Origin: Elephas maximus indicus
Lineage: Eukaryota > Chordata > Mammalia > Proboscidea > Elephantidae
Direction: 5' to 3'
Assembly (NCBI RefSeq): GCF_024166365.1
Contig: NC_064843.1
Span: 58,304,532 to 58,368,531, forward strand
Length of the DNA: 64,000 nucleotides
In this document: piece by piece, positions 10,762-22,003 of the stretch
Layout of the letters: each line of letters begins with the position of its first letter
Numbering within the stretch: position 1 is the first letter of the stretch
Program-made: the position numbers and the translations under genes
Notes under the pieces: model-generated
Databases searched by the model: none
Told to the model about the DNA's origin: nothing
The model's input: the letters and a program-made list of their open reading frames with translations, nothing else

Positions 10762-10949
10762 AGAGTCCCCGCGTGGTGCAAGTGGTGAAAGCTATCTGAA
10801 ATGTTGGAGGCCTGAGTCCACCCAAATGAGCTTCAGAAGGAAGGGCTCACAATCTGCTTCAAAACATCAGCCATTAAAAATCCTGTGGAGCACAGTTCTA
10901 CTCTGACTCCATGGAAACTTTTTTTTTTCTTTCTTTCTTTTTTTAATCA
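10762..10949 (+). mobile_element. Afrotherian tRNA-derived SINE (second type) with T-rich tail
   Basis: The head 'agtccccgcgtggtgcaagt' and 'ctgagtccacccaaatgagc' matches the SINE at 50222 and, reversed, those at 42639, 60822 and 63259. The body ends 'cacagttctactctgactcc', then runs into a pyrimidine tail at 10921-10945. A perfect 13-bp duplication 'ttatcagttggga' flanks it (10749-10761, 10950-10962). Confidence 0.9.
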
Positions 10950-10962
10950 TTATCAGTTGGGA

Positions 10963-11189
10963 GGTTTTTCATGGAAATCCCTTGCAGGCCAACCCAATAG
11001 CTTCTGTCCCCAGCCTCATGCCTCACGCAGGGCAGGCCGGGGACTTGACCCCCGCTCCTTCCTCCGGGCCTTCAGCCAATGACAGGTGGGTGTTGGTCCA
11101 TAAATGCCCTGACAATTCTGACACATATTCTGGGCAGTTTCCCAGCGATATTGAGTCCTGGTTGTCCATACCACTAAATGACCATCAGC
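10963..11189. other. Unassigned DNA
   Basis: GC-moderate sequence without recognisable repeat. It is covered by a 168-codon plus-strand open frame (10982-11488) that runs into an LTR-like segment and has no recognisable domain. Confidence 0.4.
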
Positions 11190-11335
11190 CCTCTCTGAAC
11201 TGGCTTCTTTCTCCCCCTTGTCTCCCTGCCCACTGCCCTCCTGGTGCTTCCTGGAATCGCCTCCCAAAGAATCTGCCTGCACTTAAATCCTCATCTCAGG
11301 GTCAGCTTTCTGGAGATGTCAACCCAAGATATAAC
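11190..11335 (+). mobile_element. ERVL-type LTR 3' fragment
   Basis: 'gcttcctggaatcgcctccc' and 'aatcctcatctcagggtcag' resemble the 3' end shared with segments at 17370-17500, 37680-37790 and 53225-53355. That recurring block identifies an old ERVL-type LTR family. Confidence 0.55.
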
Positions 11336-12045
11336 CCACCAACTCTCTGGGAGACCTCCCAGCTGTCATCCACCACCCCTGGCCAGGCATGTCCATCCAG
11401 AGCTGCTGAGAAGCAGTCTTTGCATAAGAGCAGCTTGACTCAGAGATCAAAGAGGTCTCTGCCTTCTGGAAAACACTGGGTCAAATAGCATGTCATTGCA
11501 GACAAGCTCTCAAGTGCATCATTTCCTGAGCTGTGCAATTACAGCCTCTTTCAATGCTCACTTTAAATGCCCATGTGAGCAGCTATTTACTCTCTGGCCT
11601 ATGGCACCACTAAGGGCTCATTCCAGATGCATCAGGACAGACTCACAACCTCAAGCTGCCAGCTGGCATATCTGTGGGTCACCATTGCTCTTGTGGTCGA
11701 GCGCCTTCATGTAAAAACCAGCCAGCAGCAGCGGGCAGTTCAGAGTCAAGCAGATCCCTTTCCTCTGCTTTCCCCTCTTCCCACCCTCTGCAGGAAAGCC
11801 TTGAGGAATTTCTACGGGAAAGAAACAGCAATGGGGTTTTGAGATTTATTGCTAAACTGGCCCCAAGTGCAAGAACTTCACATAGTTTGACGACAGGCAT
11901 GGCACTTAAAATAGGCATCAAAAAACATTTATCAAGTAAATTCTGAATCCACGTGGGTGGGTAACTCCTTCTCTCTGGTCCCTTTTATCCTCCCTTTTCC
12001 CATTTTCCCCGCTTCCTCCCTTCCTTCCAGCAAAAAAAAAAAAAA
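11336..12045. other. Unassigned DNA ending in an A-run
   Basis: No coding or repeat call. A run of 13 A lies near 12032-12045, just before an L1M segment. Confidence 0.4.
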
Positions 12046-12455
12046 TGTACAAATTGTGCCGTTGCTTGTAAAGGCAAAGACTAGACCCAACCTTAGTGTC
12101 CATGTATACAGGAGGGTTAAGTATAGTATGATCTATCCACCTGATGGAATGCTCTGAGGCCTTTTCAAAGGTAGGGCTTCCCTCTCTGAGGTAGAAGCAT
12201 CTCCAAGATCTAGTAAGAAAAGCAACATGTTGAAGAGTGTGTAGTGTGTATCATGCTATGGCTTGTGAAAAAGTGAAAAAAAAAATGCATATAAATCCAT
12301 GAACTATCTCTGGAAAGATAAATAAGACACTGCCATCCAGGGTGGCCTCTGGAAAGGAGAAGTGGAAGATGGGGGTCGAGGTGAAAGAAACTTTACTTTG
12401 TATATTCTATTTATTTTACCATATGTGTGTATTTTATAAAAATGCAATGTCAGTT
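12046..12455 (+). mobile_element. L1M LINE 3' UTR
   Basis: Plus-strand L1M: 'cttagtgtccatgtatacag', 'agtatgatctatccacctga', 'actatctctggaaagataaa' and 'gtggcctctggaaaggagaa' follow the usual order of the family. Confidence 0.75.
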
Positions 12456-12639
12456 AGAGGAAAGAAAAAGGAGCCCTGTTTTCTACTATGCTCCACTGTG
12501 ACGTGGTTTTTCATGGAGGGCTTAGCTATCACATGTTCGCTCCCAGCTCAGGCCCTGGATCAGAGCAAATACCTGACACATCTCTTTTGAATCAAGTGAT
12601 GACGAAACAAGTCAGCCATGGTTCACACCTCTCAAAATC

Positions 12640-12857
12640 AGACTCCCAACTTGGCTCAGTGGTAGAATTCTGGCATGATTGTGGGAGATGCCCATTTCGA
12701 TTCCCAGTCAATGCACCTCATGCGTAGCCACTGGCCAGGTGTCAGTGGAGCCTTGCATTTTGCTATGATGCTAAACAGTTTCAGTGGAGCTTCCAGACTA
12801 AGGTAGCCTAGGAAGAAAGGCCTGGCAATCTACTGCTGAGAATCAGCCAAAAGACTT
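12640..12857 (+). mobile_element. tRNA-Gly-headed SINE with RTE-like body, 5' half
   Basis: The head 'ggctcagtggtagaattctg' followed by 'tttcgattcccagtcaatgc' is a diverged tRNA-Gly-like sequence with A- and B-box positions. It is joined to a body shared with RTE 5' UTR copies ('cagtggagcttccagactaa', 'aggcctggcaatctactgct'). The element stops at about 12857 and resumes at 14296-14398, so a LINE splits it. Confidence 0.75.
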
Positions 12858-13964
12858 GAAAACAGAGACTCGTACACTGGTGTTCACGGCAGCACTATTT
12901 GTAAGAGCCGAAAGGTGAAAACAACCTAAATGCCCATCAGCAAATGAATGGATAAACCAAATGTGGTACACACGTGCAATGGAATACGACTCAGCAGTAC
13001 GAGAAATGAAATCCTGATACATGCTACGATATGGATGGAGCTTGAAGACATTCCGCTGAGTGAAATAAGCTAATCACAAAAGGGCAAAGATTGTATGATC
13101 TCACTTATATAAAAAGACAAGAAAAGACAAATGTAGAGAGACCAGAGGTGGGAGGGAGGGGAAAGGAGAGGTTATTGCTTATGGAGCCGTGAGTTTCAGT
13201 TCGTGGTGATGGAAAAATTGCTTTGATTAAGGGAGAGCTGCACAGCTGATTAATGTAACTGCTGTCACTAAGTTGTACCCCGATAAAAGTTGAATTGGCA
13301 AAAGTTGTGTCATAGATATGTCTACAACAATGACAAAAAAAGAAGAGTAGCTGCTAAGGCTGCTTAGGGGCAACAAAACACCTCACAGGATTTGGTTCCT
13401 TGGTTTGGACTTTAGGGTTGTGGTTTCATGGGGCATTCCGGTTAACTGGCCTAATAGCATGTTTGGTGATTCTGTTCTACCTCCTAGTTTGTTCTGTAGT
13501 GTCTGGGGTCTTAAAAGCTGGCAAGTGACCTTTTGAGTATGACAATTGATCTCTGTTTGCCCAGAGCAACAAAGGAAGAAGGAAAGTCGGAAATAGGAGG
13601 AGGAAATGGGATGTGTGGCTAATTGCCTCCATGAACAACTGCCCCTTTGCCCAGAGACCAGAAGAGCTGGATGGTGCCTGGCTACCATTACTGAATATTT
13701 TGATCAAAGATTCTGTAAAAGAATCCTGATCAAAAGAGGGGAAATGCAGAACAGAATTTCAAATTCTCAGGGAATCCATACTTCCTGGATCCATGAAGGT
13801 TAGATAAACCCCTGAAACTCTTGCCCTGAGATAATCTTTAGACCTTAAACCCTAAACCGGAAATATCCCCTGAAGCCTTCTTCTTAAATACAAGCAATAG
13901 TTTAGCTTAACTAGTAAAGAATGTCTGCCTTGAGCATTGTGCTCTTTTAAGATCTATCCTGGTG
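12858..13964 (+). mobile_element. L1 LINE 3' end, first part
   Basis: It includes the end of ORF2 and its flank ('aacaacctaaatgcccatca', 'tggaatacgactcagcagta') and the lineage-specific 3' UTR from about 13372. The L1 splits a SINE and is itself split by an AfroSINE at 13965-14100. Confidence 0.85.
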
Positions 13965-14100
13965 GTGCAGCGGTTAAAAGCTACAGTGCTAACCAAAAGG
14001 TTTGCAGTTTGAATCCACCAGCCGCTCCTTGGAAACCCTACGGGGCAGTTCTACTCTGTCCTATAGAGTTGCTATGAGTCACTTGACGGCAATGTGTTTT
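13965..14100 (+). mobile_element. AfroSINE within L1
   Basis: 'cctggtggtgcagcggttaa', 'atccaccagccgctccttgg' and 'gctatgagtcacttgacggc' are AfroSINE head, middle and tail. The flanking L1 reads 'ttttaagatctat' on the left and 'atatgggatcaattgacatc' on the right, matching the uninterrupted L1 at 51480-51520. Confidence 0.88.
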
Positions 14101-14295
14101 ATATGGGATCAATTGACATCAGCAACTCAAAGGGTTAGAGAGGAAACTTACTGCGCAGTGAGTTTATGTTAATGGGGTAGGAACAACCCAGAAAAGGAGG
14201 ATGAGTTTGCAAATGTACAAATTGGTGCATGTTCTGCTGTGTATATCTCAACAACAAAAACAACAATAGAATAAATCATAAAAAATAAACAAACT
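14101..14295 (+). mobile_element. L1 LINE 3' UTR, second part
   Basis: The final part of the L1 begun at 12858, with A-rich end 'aaatcataaaaaataaac' at about 14273-14290. Confidence 0.85.
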
Positions 14296-14398
14296 CTATA
14301 GATCATAACGGATCATGGGAAACGCTGGATGAGGCAGTGTTTTCTTCCTTCGTACACAGGGTCGCCATGAATCATGGCAGCTAGCAACAACAACAACA
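14296..14398 (+). mobile_element. tRNA-Gly-headed SINE, 3' half
   Basis: 'tctatagatcataacggatc' and 'gggtcgccatgaatcatggc' finish the SINE started at 12640. The tail 'agcaacaacaacaacagg' is the short tandem repeat end usual for RTE and its partners. Confidence 0.75.
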
Positions 14399-14454
14399 GG
14401 TAGAAACAAGAACAATTAGAAGTAAGAATTCTAACAATAACACAGTAGAGACAC

Positions 14455-14830
14455 CTTCATTCATTCAGGACATGTTTGCTGAGCACCTATCCTGTATTGT
14501 CAGTGTCCTAGGCACGGGGACACAGCAGAGCAAGAAAGATAAAAATCTCTGCCCTCACAGAGTTTGCATTCTAGCGGGGGTGGGGAAGAAGAGGGGGAAT
14601 AGATAATCAACAAGTTGAGTAAGTAAAAGATGTAACATGCACATGGCAATGAGGGTTAAGGAGGGGGAAAGAGCAGGAAAACTGGTTGGGAACGCGTGCA
14701 GGTGGGGCTACCATTTAGGGTACTCAGGGAAGTCGTTGCTGAGAAGGTCAAGGCCTGAAGGAGGTAAGGGAGTATGCTCTGAAGATATTGGGATGAGCCA
14801 GAGGGACCAACAAGTGCAAAGGCCCCACCC
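14455..14830 (-). mobile_element. L2 LINE 3' end
   Basis: 'cattcattcattcaggacat', 'gctgagcacctatcctgtat', 'ctctgccctcacagagtttg' and 'gaccaacaagtgcaaaggcc' are consecutive minus-strand L2 landmarks. The (TTCA)n start is the reverse of the normal L2 tail. Confidence 0.82.
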
Positions 14831-15485
14831 TCTCCAGAATTCCAACTCTTAGTACTGAGCCCTTTCTACGATTTGTACAACAGTTTGGGCACCCTGCATC
14901 TCCTGGGGCTCCCCCAGAGGCTTGGTTTCATGCTCCTCTGGGTTCCATGACATTGGTTGAGTCAGCCCAGAGCTCAGAGCCGGGTAAAACCAAAAGCAAG
15001 CGGGGATTCCAGGGCTGCTGTGCAGTCTGGAGAGAGAGGGCCTGCCCTGCCTGGACCTCTGTCTCAGGGCCAGATTTGGAAGAAATAGGCCCAAGGGACC
15101 GAAGTAACAATAAAATTTCCGAGAATACTTCATTGGAAATATCCGCCTGCACAGACATCCCCAGTGTGCTCTTCAGATCACTCTTCCTTTGAGATGCTCA
15201 ACCGAGAGAAAGGGTCTGGGGCCCCTTGGAGATTTGCCAAGGCTTCTATAAGTCCCGAAGTAAGAAAACGTGACTCACTCTGTTCAGTTTCCCAAACTTG
15301 TCTGATGAAAGAACCTTTTTTTGACCTATTAATATCCCCAGACACAAATATCCACGGACTACTTTCGACAACAATGCATTAGGAGGCTTCAGTAGGGCCA
15401 TCACTGGGAAAACCATTTTATGAATCAGAAATGGAAGTCTTTGCTTTCTATCATTTCCCCTGTAAAATTCACTTTCAAGACCATC
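14831..15485. other. Unassigned DNA
   Basis: No repeat family or coding signal was recognised. Opposed open frames of up to 94 codons look like chance. Confidence 0.4.
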
Positions 15486-15577
15486 AGGAAGGAAGGGAGA
15501 AAAGGAGGGAGGCAGGCAGGGAGGGAGGGAAGAAGGAAGGAAGGAATGAGGGAGGGAGGGAAGGAAGAAGGGAGGGC
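15486..15577. repeat. Purine-rich GGAA/GGGA microsatellite
   Basis: About 90 bp of imperfect GGAA, GGGA and GGCA tetranucleotides, all purine on the plus strand apart from two cytosines. GGAA arrays can act as ETS-factor binding arrays in mammals; that role here is only a possibility. Confidence 0.95.
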
Positions 15578-15865
15578 AAAGCCAAAAGAAATGGTTAAGC
15601 CTCACAAGAATCAGAAAGTGCTATTTCCATTTCCTTGTTATGCATGAGCCCACCTTCGACAACAAGTATCTCAGCTCACTGGCCCAACTAAGTATCCTGT
15701 TATTGGGTAGCCAGGCTATCTGTGGGAATATATTCAGTGTAAGGAAATCCCACCTCCCACTGCCCCTAAGACCTTTCCTTTGGCCTGAAAATGGGTAGAA
15801 GGTGGAAGGGGACTTCCTAAAAATGAAGGTTGTATGTATGCTTGAGGGAAATGGGCATGTATGTC
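15578..15865. other. Unassigned DNA
   Basis: Nothing recognised between the microsatellite and the L1M at 15866. Confidence 0.4.
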
Positions 15866-16375
15866 ACATGTGAGCATCTTAAGACAGGTACAAGAGCATT
15901 CATAACAGCACTCTTTATAACAGCCCCAAACCGGAAACAACCCAAATGTCCATTAACGGGAAGATGGATAAATGAGTTGCATATATTTATACAATGGAAA
16001 ACAACACAATTGGAAAAAAAAAGTACAAAGTACTGCTATACTCAGCATCATAGACATAATGTTGAGCAAAGGAAGCTAGCTACAAAAACCACACACTACA
16101 CAATTCCATTTACACGAATGTCCAGGATAGGCAGAACTGACCAACAGTGACAGAGGTCAGAATAATGGCTAGTTTGGGGCGGGGGGATCAACTGGAATGG
16201 ACCACAAGGGAGCCTGCTGGGGCTGGAAAGACCCCCGGCCTTGATCTGGGCTGTACAGCTGTGTGCGCAGGTAACCCTCCCTCAAGCTCTTCACTTCCGA
16301 TCCATGTACTTAGCACCGTCTATACGTTATATGCCAATAAACAATAAAGTGAAAAGTACATAATAAAAATAAAGC
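15866..16375 (+). mobile_element. L1M LINE 3' end
   Basis: Plus-strand L1M: 'aaacaacccaaatgtccatt', 'acaattccatttacacgaat', 'gtccaggataggcagaactg', closing with 'caataaacaataaagtgaaa'. Confidence 0.8.
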
Positions 16376-16459
16376 CTGGGAAAAGGGAAATGGGTAGCCT
16401 AGAGCTGCCTACTTTCCTTGACCCATTAGGGATTCCCGAAAAACTCTAAAGAAGTAGGG

Positions 16460-17050
16460 AGTCCTCTTCTCTCCATCTCACTGCTACCAGCCACCATCAC
16501 CTCTGGCCCTATTGCCTGTCCACCCTACACAATCCACTCTATATAGAATGATCAGAGAGATCTTTCCAGAGTGCAAATGTGGGAGTGTCACTCCCATGAT
16601 ATAGACACTTCAGCGTTCTGCCTTTGTCCTTGGGACAAAATCCAACCCCCTCACCTTCATGTCCCGTCATACTCTCCCATACAGAACCCATTTCAGGCTC
16701 CTAAACATGTCATTTGGGTGAATGCATGCCGGTGTTCTCTCTCACTGCCTCTCTCCCTCTCTCTCTCACCTATTGGCCTTTGCATATGTTGTCTTCCTAC
16801 CAAGGTCAGTATTCTTCCTCCCGGCTCATCCCTTGGCTTTCAGTCCTGACTTTTCCTCCGAGAAGACTTCCTGACCTCTCCTGTGTGCTCTAGCACCTTC
16901 CTCACAGCATGCGTTGCATTGCAATTTCCTGTCCAAGCACCTTCTCTCACGGTGGACTAAGCCCCAGGAGGCCAGGGGCTGTGTCTGTCTTCCTCCCACA
17001 GTAATCCCAGCCTGGCACAAGCAGATGCCCAGCAAGGTGTGTGGGATGGA
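16460..17050 (+). mobile_element. L2 LINE 3' portion
   Basis: Plus-strand L2: 'ccttgggacaaaatccaacc', 'cctttgcatatgttgtcttc', 'cgagaagacttcctgacctc', 'ccccaggaggccaggggctg'. The order matches the L2 ORF2 end and 3' UTR. A CT-rich run at 16738-16770 is within it. Confidence 0.75.
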
Positions 17051-17369
17051 TGGGCAAACATGTGGATAGGCAGGTGTGGATGCCCTGCCATTTACTTCAG
17101 CTTTCCTAATTCCACCTGCCAGGGTTTGTGTCTTTTTACATAAAGCTTCTCCTGAAGCCTCAGAAGGCTGCTCTGCCCATGAGCTGGCCAGGCTGGAAGT
17201 GGCAGGGGAAGTAATTCCATCCCAACAGTCCTCAACCAATGATGGATGAGAATGGGTGGATACACGCGCCAGCTCCCTTCCCTCCAGGGGGTGATTCTGA
17301 GCTGTGTGTGCCCACTACTTCCCTGGGACTCCCTCTGTGATTGAGCTCCATTGCCCGCAGTGGTGACTT

Positions 17370-17505
17370 ACTTCCCAACATACCCTGAATTGGCTCTGTC
17401 CCACTCCTCCACCCCGCCAGTGTTTCCTGGGGTCACCTCCCAAATAGACTAATTGTCCTTGAATCATTGTCTCAGGGTCCACCTCTGGAGACTTGTTTAC
17501 AACAG
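17370..17505 (+). mobile_element. ERVL-type LTR 3' fragment
   Basis: 'tgtttcctggggtcacctcc' and 'gaatcattgtctcagggtcc' repeat the block also seen near 11240, 37720 and 53300. Confidence 0.6.
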
Positions 17506-18389
17506 CAAGGTTTCTTTCATGCACCCGAAGCCTGGCACGACACTGGAGCTGGCCCCTTGCCTGACATCCTCAACTGCACGCATGGGGAGGACATCAGAAA
17601 GTGCAGAGACCAGCAGAGGATTTGGAAAAGGAAAAGCTGTGACTGCCAAATACTGAGTGAAGAAGCCAGGATTCCAGTGGTAAAGGAAAATATGAGGCCA
17701 CAACGACATGGTAAAGACTGGGAAAAGCAGAAATTATGGTTGGAAATTAAAAGCCTTCTACAGAGCCTTGATGTATGTTTACACGGGGGCCGGGTTTCTA
17801 TGTTCTGGTGGTTGGCTTGTGAGGAGGGCCCAAGCGTTGGGGGAGGGAAGGTCACTGCTTGAACTTACGAAATGCGGTGGAAGCCCATTGGCCATGATTC
17901 CACTCCAGCTCCAGAAGGTCCGCAGTTGTACAGCATTCTGAAAACGGAACGTGCTTTGGTCTGGAGGTGGGGCTGGGAGCTGTGTTCTCCTTGGCAGAGC
18001 AGTCTAAGCGATAAAGTGGGCCTGAGTGCATGTTCTCTGGTTTCTCTTCTGGAGAACCCAAGCCACTGACAGCCTGGGGGTCCTGGCCTCCAACGTTTCC
18101 TGGTGGTCTTGGGCTTGCATGTCTGGGATCCCAAATTAAAGATGAGTGGACAGGTGCAGCTACCCATGACAAGGTGGTGGGCAGCACATGTGGGATAGGT
18201 GGGCACCAGGAGAGAAGCTGGGTGGGGAGTGGGGGGCAAGCAGAAGACCACCTCCCACTGAATGGAGTTAAAAAGGCTGTAGTTCTTGATTGCAGGAGGG
18301 CCGGGACAGGCAGGTAGAGGCGAAGAGAGAGGTCATTTTACATACCTGAATGACCTAGAAGTATAATGACATTTGTGTATTTTCAGTGG
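17506..18389. other. Unassigned DNA
   Basis: No recognised repeat. Many mutually overlapping open frames of 60-131 codons occur on both strands without domains, which fits GC-moderate non-coding DNA. Confidence 0.45.
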
Positions 18390-18400
18390 TGGAGTGATAA

Positions 18401-18612
18401 ATCCAACCCAAAAAGCTCACTGCTGTCTTGTTGATTTTGACTCACAGCAACCTTACAGGACAGAACAGAGCTGTCCCATAGGGTTTCCGAGGCTGTGAAT
18501 CTTCACAGAAGCAGGTTACCATATCTTTCTCCCGCAGAGCAGCTGATGGGTTCAAATGCTGACCTTTCGGTTAGCAGCTGAGTGCTTTAACCACTGTGCC
18601 ACCAGGGCTCCT
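18401..18612 (-). mobile_element. AfroSINE, long variant
   Basis: Minus strand with the extra middle block 'ctttctcccgcagagcagct' that the short copies lack. The same block occurs at 30955-31162. A perfect 11-bp duplication 'tggagtgataa' flanks it (18390-18400, 18613-18623). Confidence 0.93.
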
Positions 18613-18623
18613 TGGAGTGATAA

Positions 18624-19785
18624 TTAGGTGACAATAATTTGCTTAAGGCAGTTCTAGCCCCAGATATGTCAAGCCTGGTGTGAGGGAGTATTTCGGGAAG
18701 GTGTCCCAAGAAGTAAGGTCTGAGATCAGATTAAATGTCCTCTCTCTGAGAAGACAATGTGAATCTGATGGTCCCTGGGTTTTTGGGAGAATAATACTCC
18801 TGGAAATTAAATCGTACAGTGTCACTATTAATTACTTAGTCCACCAGGAACACCACCACTCCTTACTAGATGCCGATGTTTTATATCAACCACACTTCAC
18901 TGGCCGAAGCAAAGAACAGAAACCCAGCCCTTAAAGGCTCCACTGAGGGCTTGGCTCTCAGCAGCATTACCCCGGCGATTCTCACAGGCATCACTGGGGT
19001 GGTGGGTGTCAGCAAGAGGAAAGAATCATGATTCTGGGTGCTCAATAAATTAGATGCTCTCCGGTTGTCCTGGCCAGAAGTGGAAAAGCCCAAGAGGCAG
19101 TTCCATTTCCAAGCAGTTGGAGAAGGAAGGCAAAAACATTTTCTTCCCACTCCAAGCCCCGAGTCCTCCCCATTCCTTTTGCTACTCACATCTGTCCTGC
19201 ATTCTGTCCAGCACTGCTAGACAAGATGGCAGCTCTGGGGGCCTCCGCATGGCTGGAGACAGAGGAGAGTGAGTGGAGTAAGGTGGAAGCCTGGGGCCTG
19301 AGTCAGCATCCTCTGTTTATCTCACATTCAATACCCAGCATTCTCCACATGTGTCTGTTTTAACTCAACCCCCATTTTGTGGATGGAAAAATGGAGACCT
19401 AGAGGGGGCCAGGACCTGCCCAAGGCTGTGCCTAAGTCAAGACAGTGCTGACCTCCAAGCCCGTGTCTTTCCACTGCCCCACACTCCCTCACTCTCTGAA
19501 ATCCATCTCATCATAAAGACGGCAAAGAACTTCCAGGAAGGTAAAACCCACAGAGGCCTCAACACTGAGGGCCAGTAGAGAACAGGCCGGTTCATTCATA
19601 AGCAGCTAGAGCAGTCCTCAAAGTGTGTTCCATGAAGCCCCAGGATTCCTCATAATGGCTTCTGGGTGCTGCAACATGGGCTGTGGGTCCCACCCCACCC
19701 CCAGCACCCATATCTCCCCAGACCTCGACTCTCATCTATTTTATGTTTTGAGGTTTCACATTAGATTTCATGTAAAGGATTCTAG
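18624..19785. other. Mostly unassigned DNA with MIR-like trace
   Basis: About 19378-19490 resembles minus-strand MIR ('aaaatggagacctagagggg', 'tgacctccaagcccgtgtct'). The segment near 19606-19640 ('gcagtcctcaaagtgtgttc') is suggestive of an old hAT-type MER. The remainder is unassigned. Confidence 0.45.
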
Positions 19786-19789
19786 ATCT

Positions 19790-20092
19790 GAAAAGCAAGC
19801 TTGAAATGGATGACTGAACTGTGGTACAGCCACACAATAAAATACTGCTCTGTCTGGAAAGCAATAAACTACCGATATATGCAACAACACGACGGCTCTC
19901 GAACGCGTTATGCTAAACAAAAGAAGGCCACATGCAGTTGATGGAAATGTTCAATATCATGATCATGGTGGTGCCTACATGACCGTTCGTGTCTGTTAAA
20001 ACTCATTGAACTATATATTAAAAAGGGTGAATTTTACTCTATGTAAATTATACTCAATAAACCTGCTTTAAAAACAAAAACCTCTTTATCAC
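19790..20092 (+). mobile_element. L1M LINE 3' end
   Basis: 'gaactgtggtacagccacac', 'gaattttactctatgtaaat' and 'tatactcaataaacctgctt' are the 3' end of an old L1M on the plus strand. Confidence 0.75.
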
Positions 20093-20154
20093 TACCTGAG
20101 AAATCTTCCATTCTAAGGTCTTCATGAACAATTAAAGAATAAAACAAAAGATAA

Positions 20155-20485
20155 CAATCTACTGTAATGTAATGTAATCACTTCCCATAATGTAACCTAA
20201 TGTAATTTGATCAATCAGTTGAAAGGAGAGTTTCCTTAGGGTGTGGTCTGCCTCCAGACTATAAGTAGATATTCTGATAGAACTTTCTCTCTTCACTCTG
20301 TACTCTTCCTGTTGCCCGACCTGTGGATCTGGGGACATAAGCCTGCAGGAGTCTCCAGCCACCCCCCTAACCTACAGATTCTAGACTTGCGAGGCCTCAC
20401 AATCGCATTAACCAATCCCTTGAAGTAAATTTCTCTCTCTTTCTTTCACTGGTTCTGGTTCGCTACAGAAACCTGGCCAAGACTT
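20155..20485 (+). mobile_element. MaLR/ERVL-like LTR 3' portion
   Basis: 'gtggtctgcctccagactat', 'tctctctttctttcactggt' and the terminus 'cagaaacctggccaagac' look like the 3' part of an LTR. Its class differs from the A and B types named elsewhere in the window. Confidence 0.55.
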
Positions 20486-20603
20486 TTTGGCAATCAGGTA
20501 GTTTCTTTAGTAATTTTAAAAATAGAATTTTCACACATCTAATCCTCACAATAATTCTATGGAGGAGCTAAGTGTGGCAGAAAACAGCAAGCGATAATAC
20601 TAA

Positions 20604-20762
20604 AAATAAATGTTATTGTTATTGTTAGATGTCATTGAGTTGGTTCCAACTCATAGCGACTCTATGTACAACAAAAACAAAACATTGCCTGGTCCTGTGC
20701 CATCCTCACAGTTGTTGCTATATTTAAGCCCATTGTTGCAGCCACTGTATCAATCCATCTCA
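20604..20762 (-). mobile_element. RTE LINE 3' end
   Basis: 'gttggttccaactcatagcg', 'ctggtcctgtgccatcctca' and 'gcccattgttgcagccactg' are the reverse of the RTE 3' end present at 34.87-35.03 kb. A short RTE-like stretch 'actttgctttttaacacttt' at 21400 may be the continuation beyond the L1. Confidence 0.7.
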
Positions 20763-21395
20763 TCAGGAGCAAAAGAGAAAGAAGGAAACCAAAGTCTCAG
20801 AGAAGAAACTAGTCTACAGGGCTAGTAGCTTCCATGAGCTACAGCCTCACCTCCCCTAAGACCAGAAGAACTAGACGGTGCTCAGCTACCATCAATGACT
20901 GTTCTGATTAGGGCTACAATAGACGGACGCTGACAGAATGGGAGAAAAATGTGGAACAGGACTCAAATTCTTACAAAGTCTAGACTTACTGGACCAACTG
21001 AGACTAGAGGACTCCCTGAGACTATCACCCTGAGATATTCTTTAAATCCTGAATCAAAGCTATCCCCTAAGGTCATCTTTTAGAGAAATAACAGATTGAC
21101 ACACAAAATAAAGGATATTACCTGTGAGTATGGTGCTCCATTAAAAAACTATCTATATGAGACCAAGATGTCAACAATTGCTCCAAGGCAAAGGTGAGAA
21201 GATATGGGGGCAGGGAAACTAGAGCACTAAAAATGGAACAACCAGAATGCAATTAAAGAGAAAGTTGACTCATTTTTGTGAAAAATGTAACTAATGCCAC
21301 TAAACAATTACTATAGAAATTGTCAAATGGGACCCTAATTTGCATTGTAAATTTTCATCAAAAACACAACAAAATATTATTCTAAAAAGGGCACA
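20763..21395 (+). mobile_element. L1 LINE 3' UTR
   Basis: Plus-strand L1 tail parallel to 52.3-52.9 kb: 'gagaaagaaggaaaccaaag', 'gaatgggagaaaaatgtgga', 'acaaaatattattctaaaaa'. It appears to sit inside minus-strand RTE sequence. Confidence 0.8.
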
Positions 21396-21699
21396 ACTTT
21401 GCTTTTTAACACTTTAAAAAAGGCTAAAAGTATATTTACACACACATAATTTTAAAAATATCAAAGGAAGGCTCTGAGAATAGAACTTCACTTATTCTAG
21501 AGTAGGGGGGATAAAGCAAATAGCGAATGATAACATGGAATGAAGGGTAGAGCACTTGATAAGGCATCTAGCTTTGCCACTAACTCTCCTCACAACCTTG
21601 AGCTGATCATTTGCTCCCTCTGGTTCGCTGTCCTCGCTGTAAAGTAAGAGGGTTGGTCTAGAACCTAGAACTGACGGTATGCCGATAGCCAGCTTACAT

Positions 21700-21905
21700 C
21701 GGTGATGCGTGACAGCAGATGGTGCAAGCTCTTCCCAGCTCTGCGGTCAGTGACACCACAGTGGTAGCTTGAAATTGGCCATGATGGGAGTATTTACACA
21801 GTGGGAACTGGCAAATGCTACAAATCAGGGCTTTTTTTTTTTTTTTTAAGAGAGCTGGTTGTTTTAGATATTTACCAGCACACCACTGGACTAGATGCGT
21901 GCTTC
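21700..21905 (-). mobile_element. Ancient hAT-like MER element
   Basis: Opposite-strand relative of 9160-9312, with 'ttcccagctctgcggtcagt', 'gtagcttgaaattggccatg', a T-run, and 'ccagcacaccactggactag'. The run of T at 21833-21847 interrupts the element. Confidence 0.55.
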
Positions 21906-21942
21906 TCAAACTTGTTTACTGAAGCTTAAAGTCTTCTAGTGG

Positions 21943-22003
21943 TAAAAAAAAAAAAAAAAAAACACTGCCTTTGAGTCAATTCCGACTCATAGCTAGTAGA
22001 GGA
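21943..22003 (-). mobile_element. AfroSINE, truncated
   Basis: An A-run followed by 'ctttgagtcaattccgactc' is the 3' end of a minus-strand AfroSINE that stops after about 45 bp of body. Confidence 0.7.

Noticed and set aside
10982..11488. 168-codon plus-strand open frame
   Set aside because: It crosses into an old LTR-like segment and shows no protein family signal.
12640..12720. Functional tRNA-Gly gene
   Set aside because: The anticodon-arm region is degraded and the sequence continues into a SINE body, so it is a SINE head.
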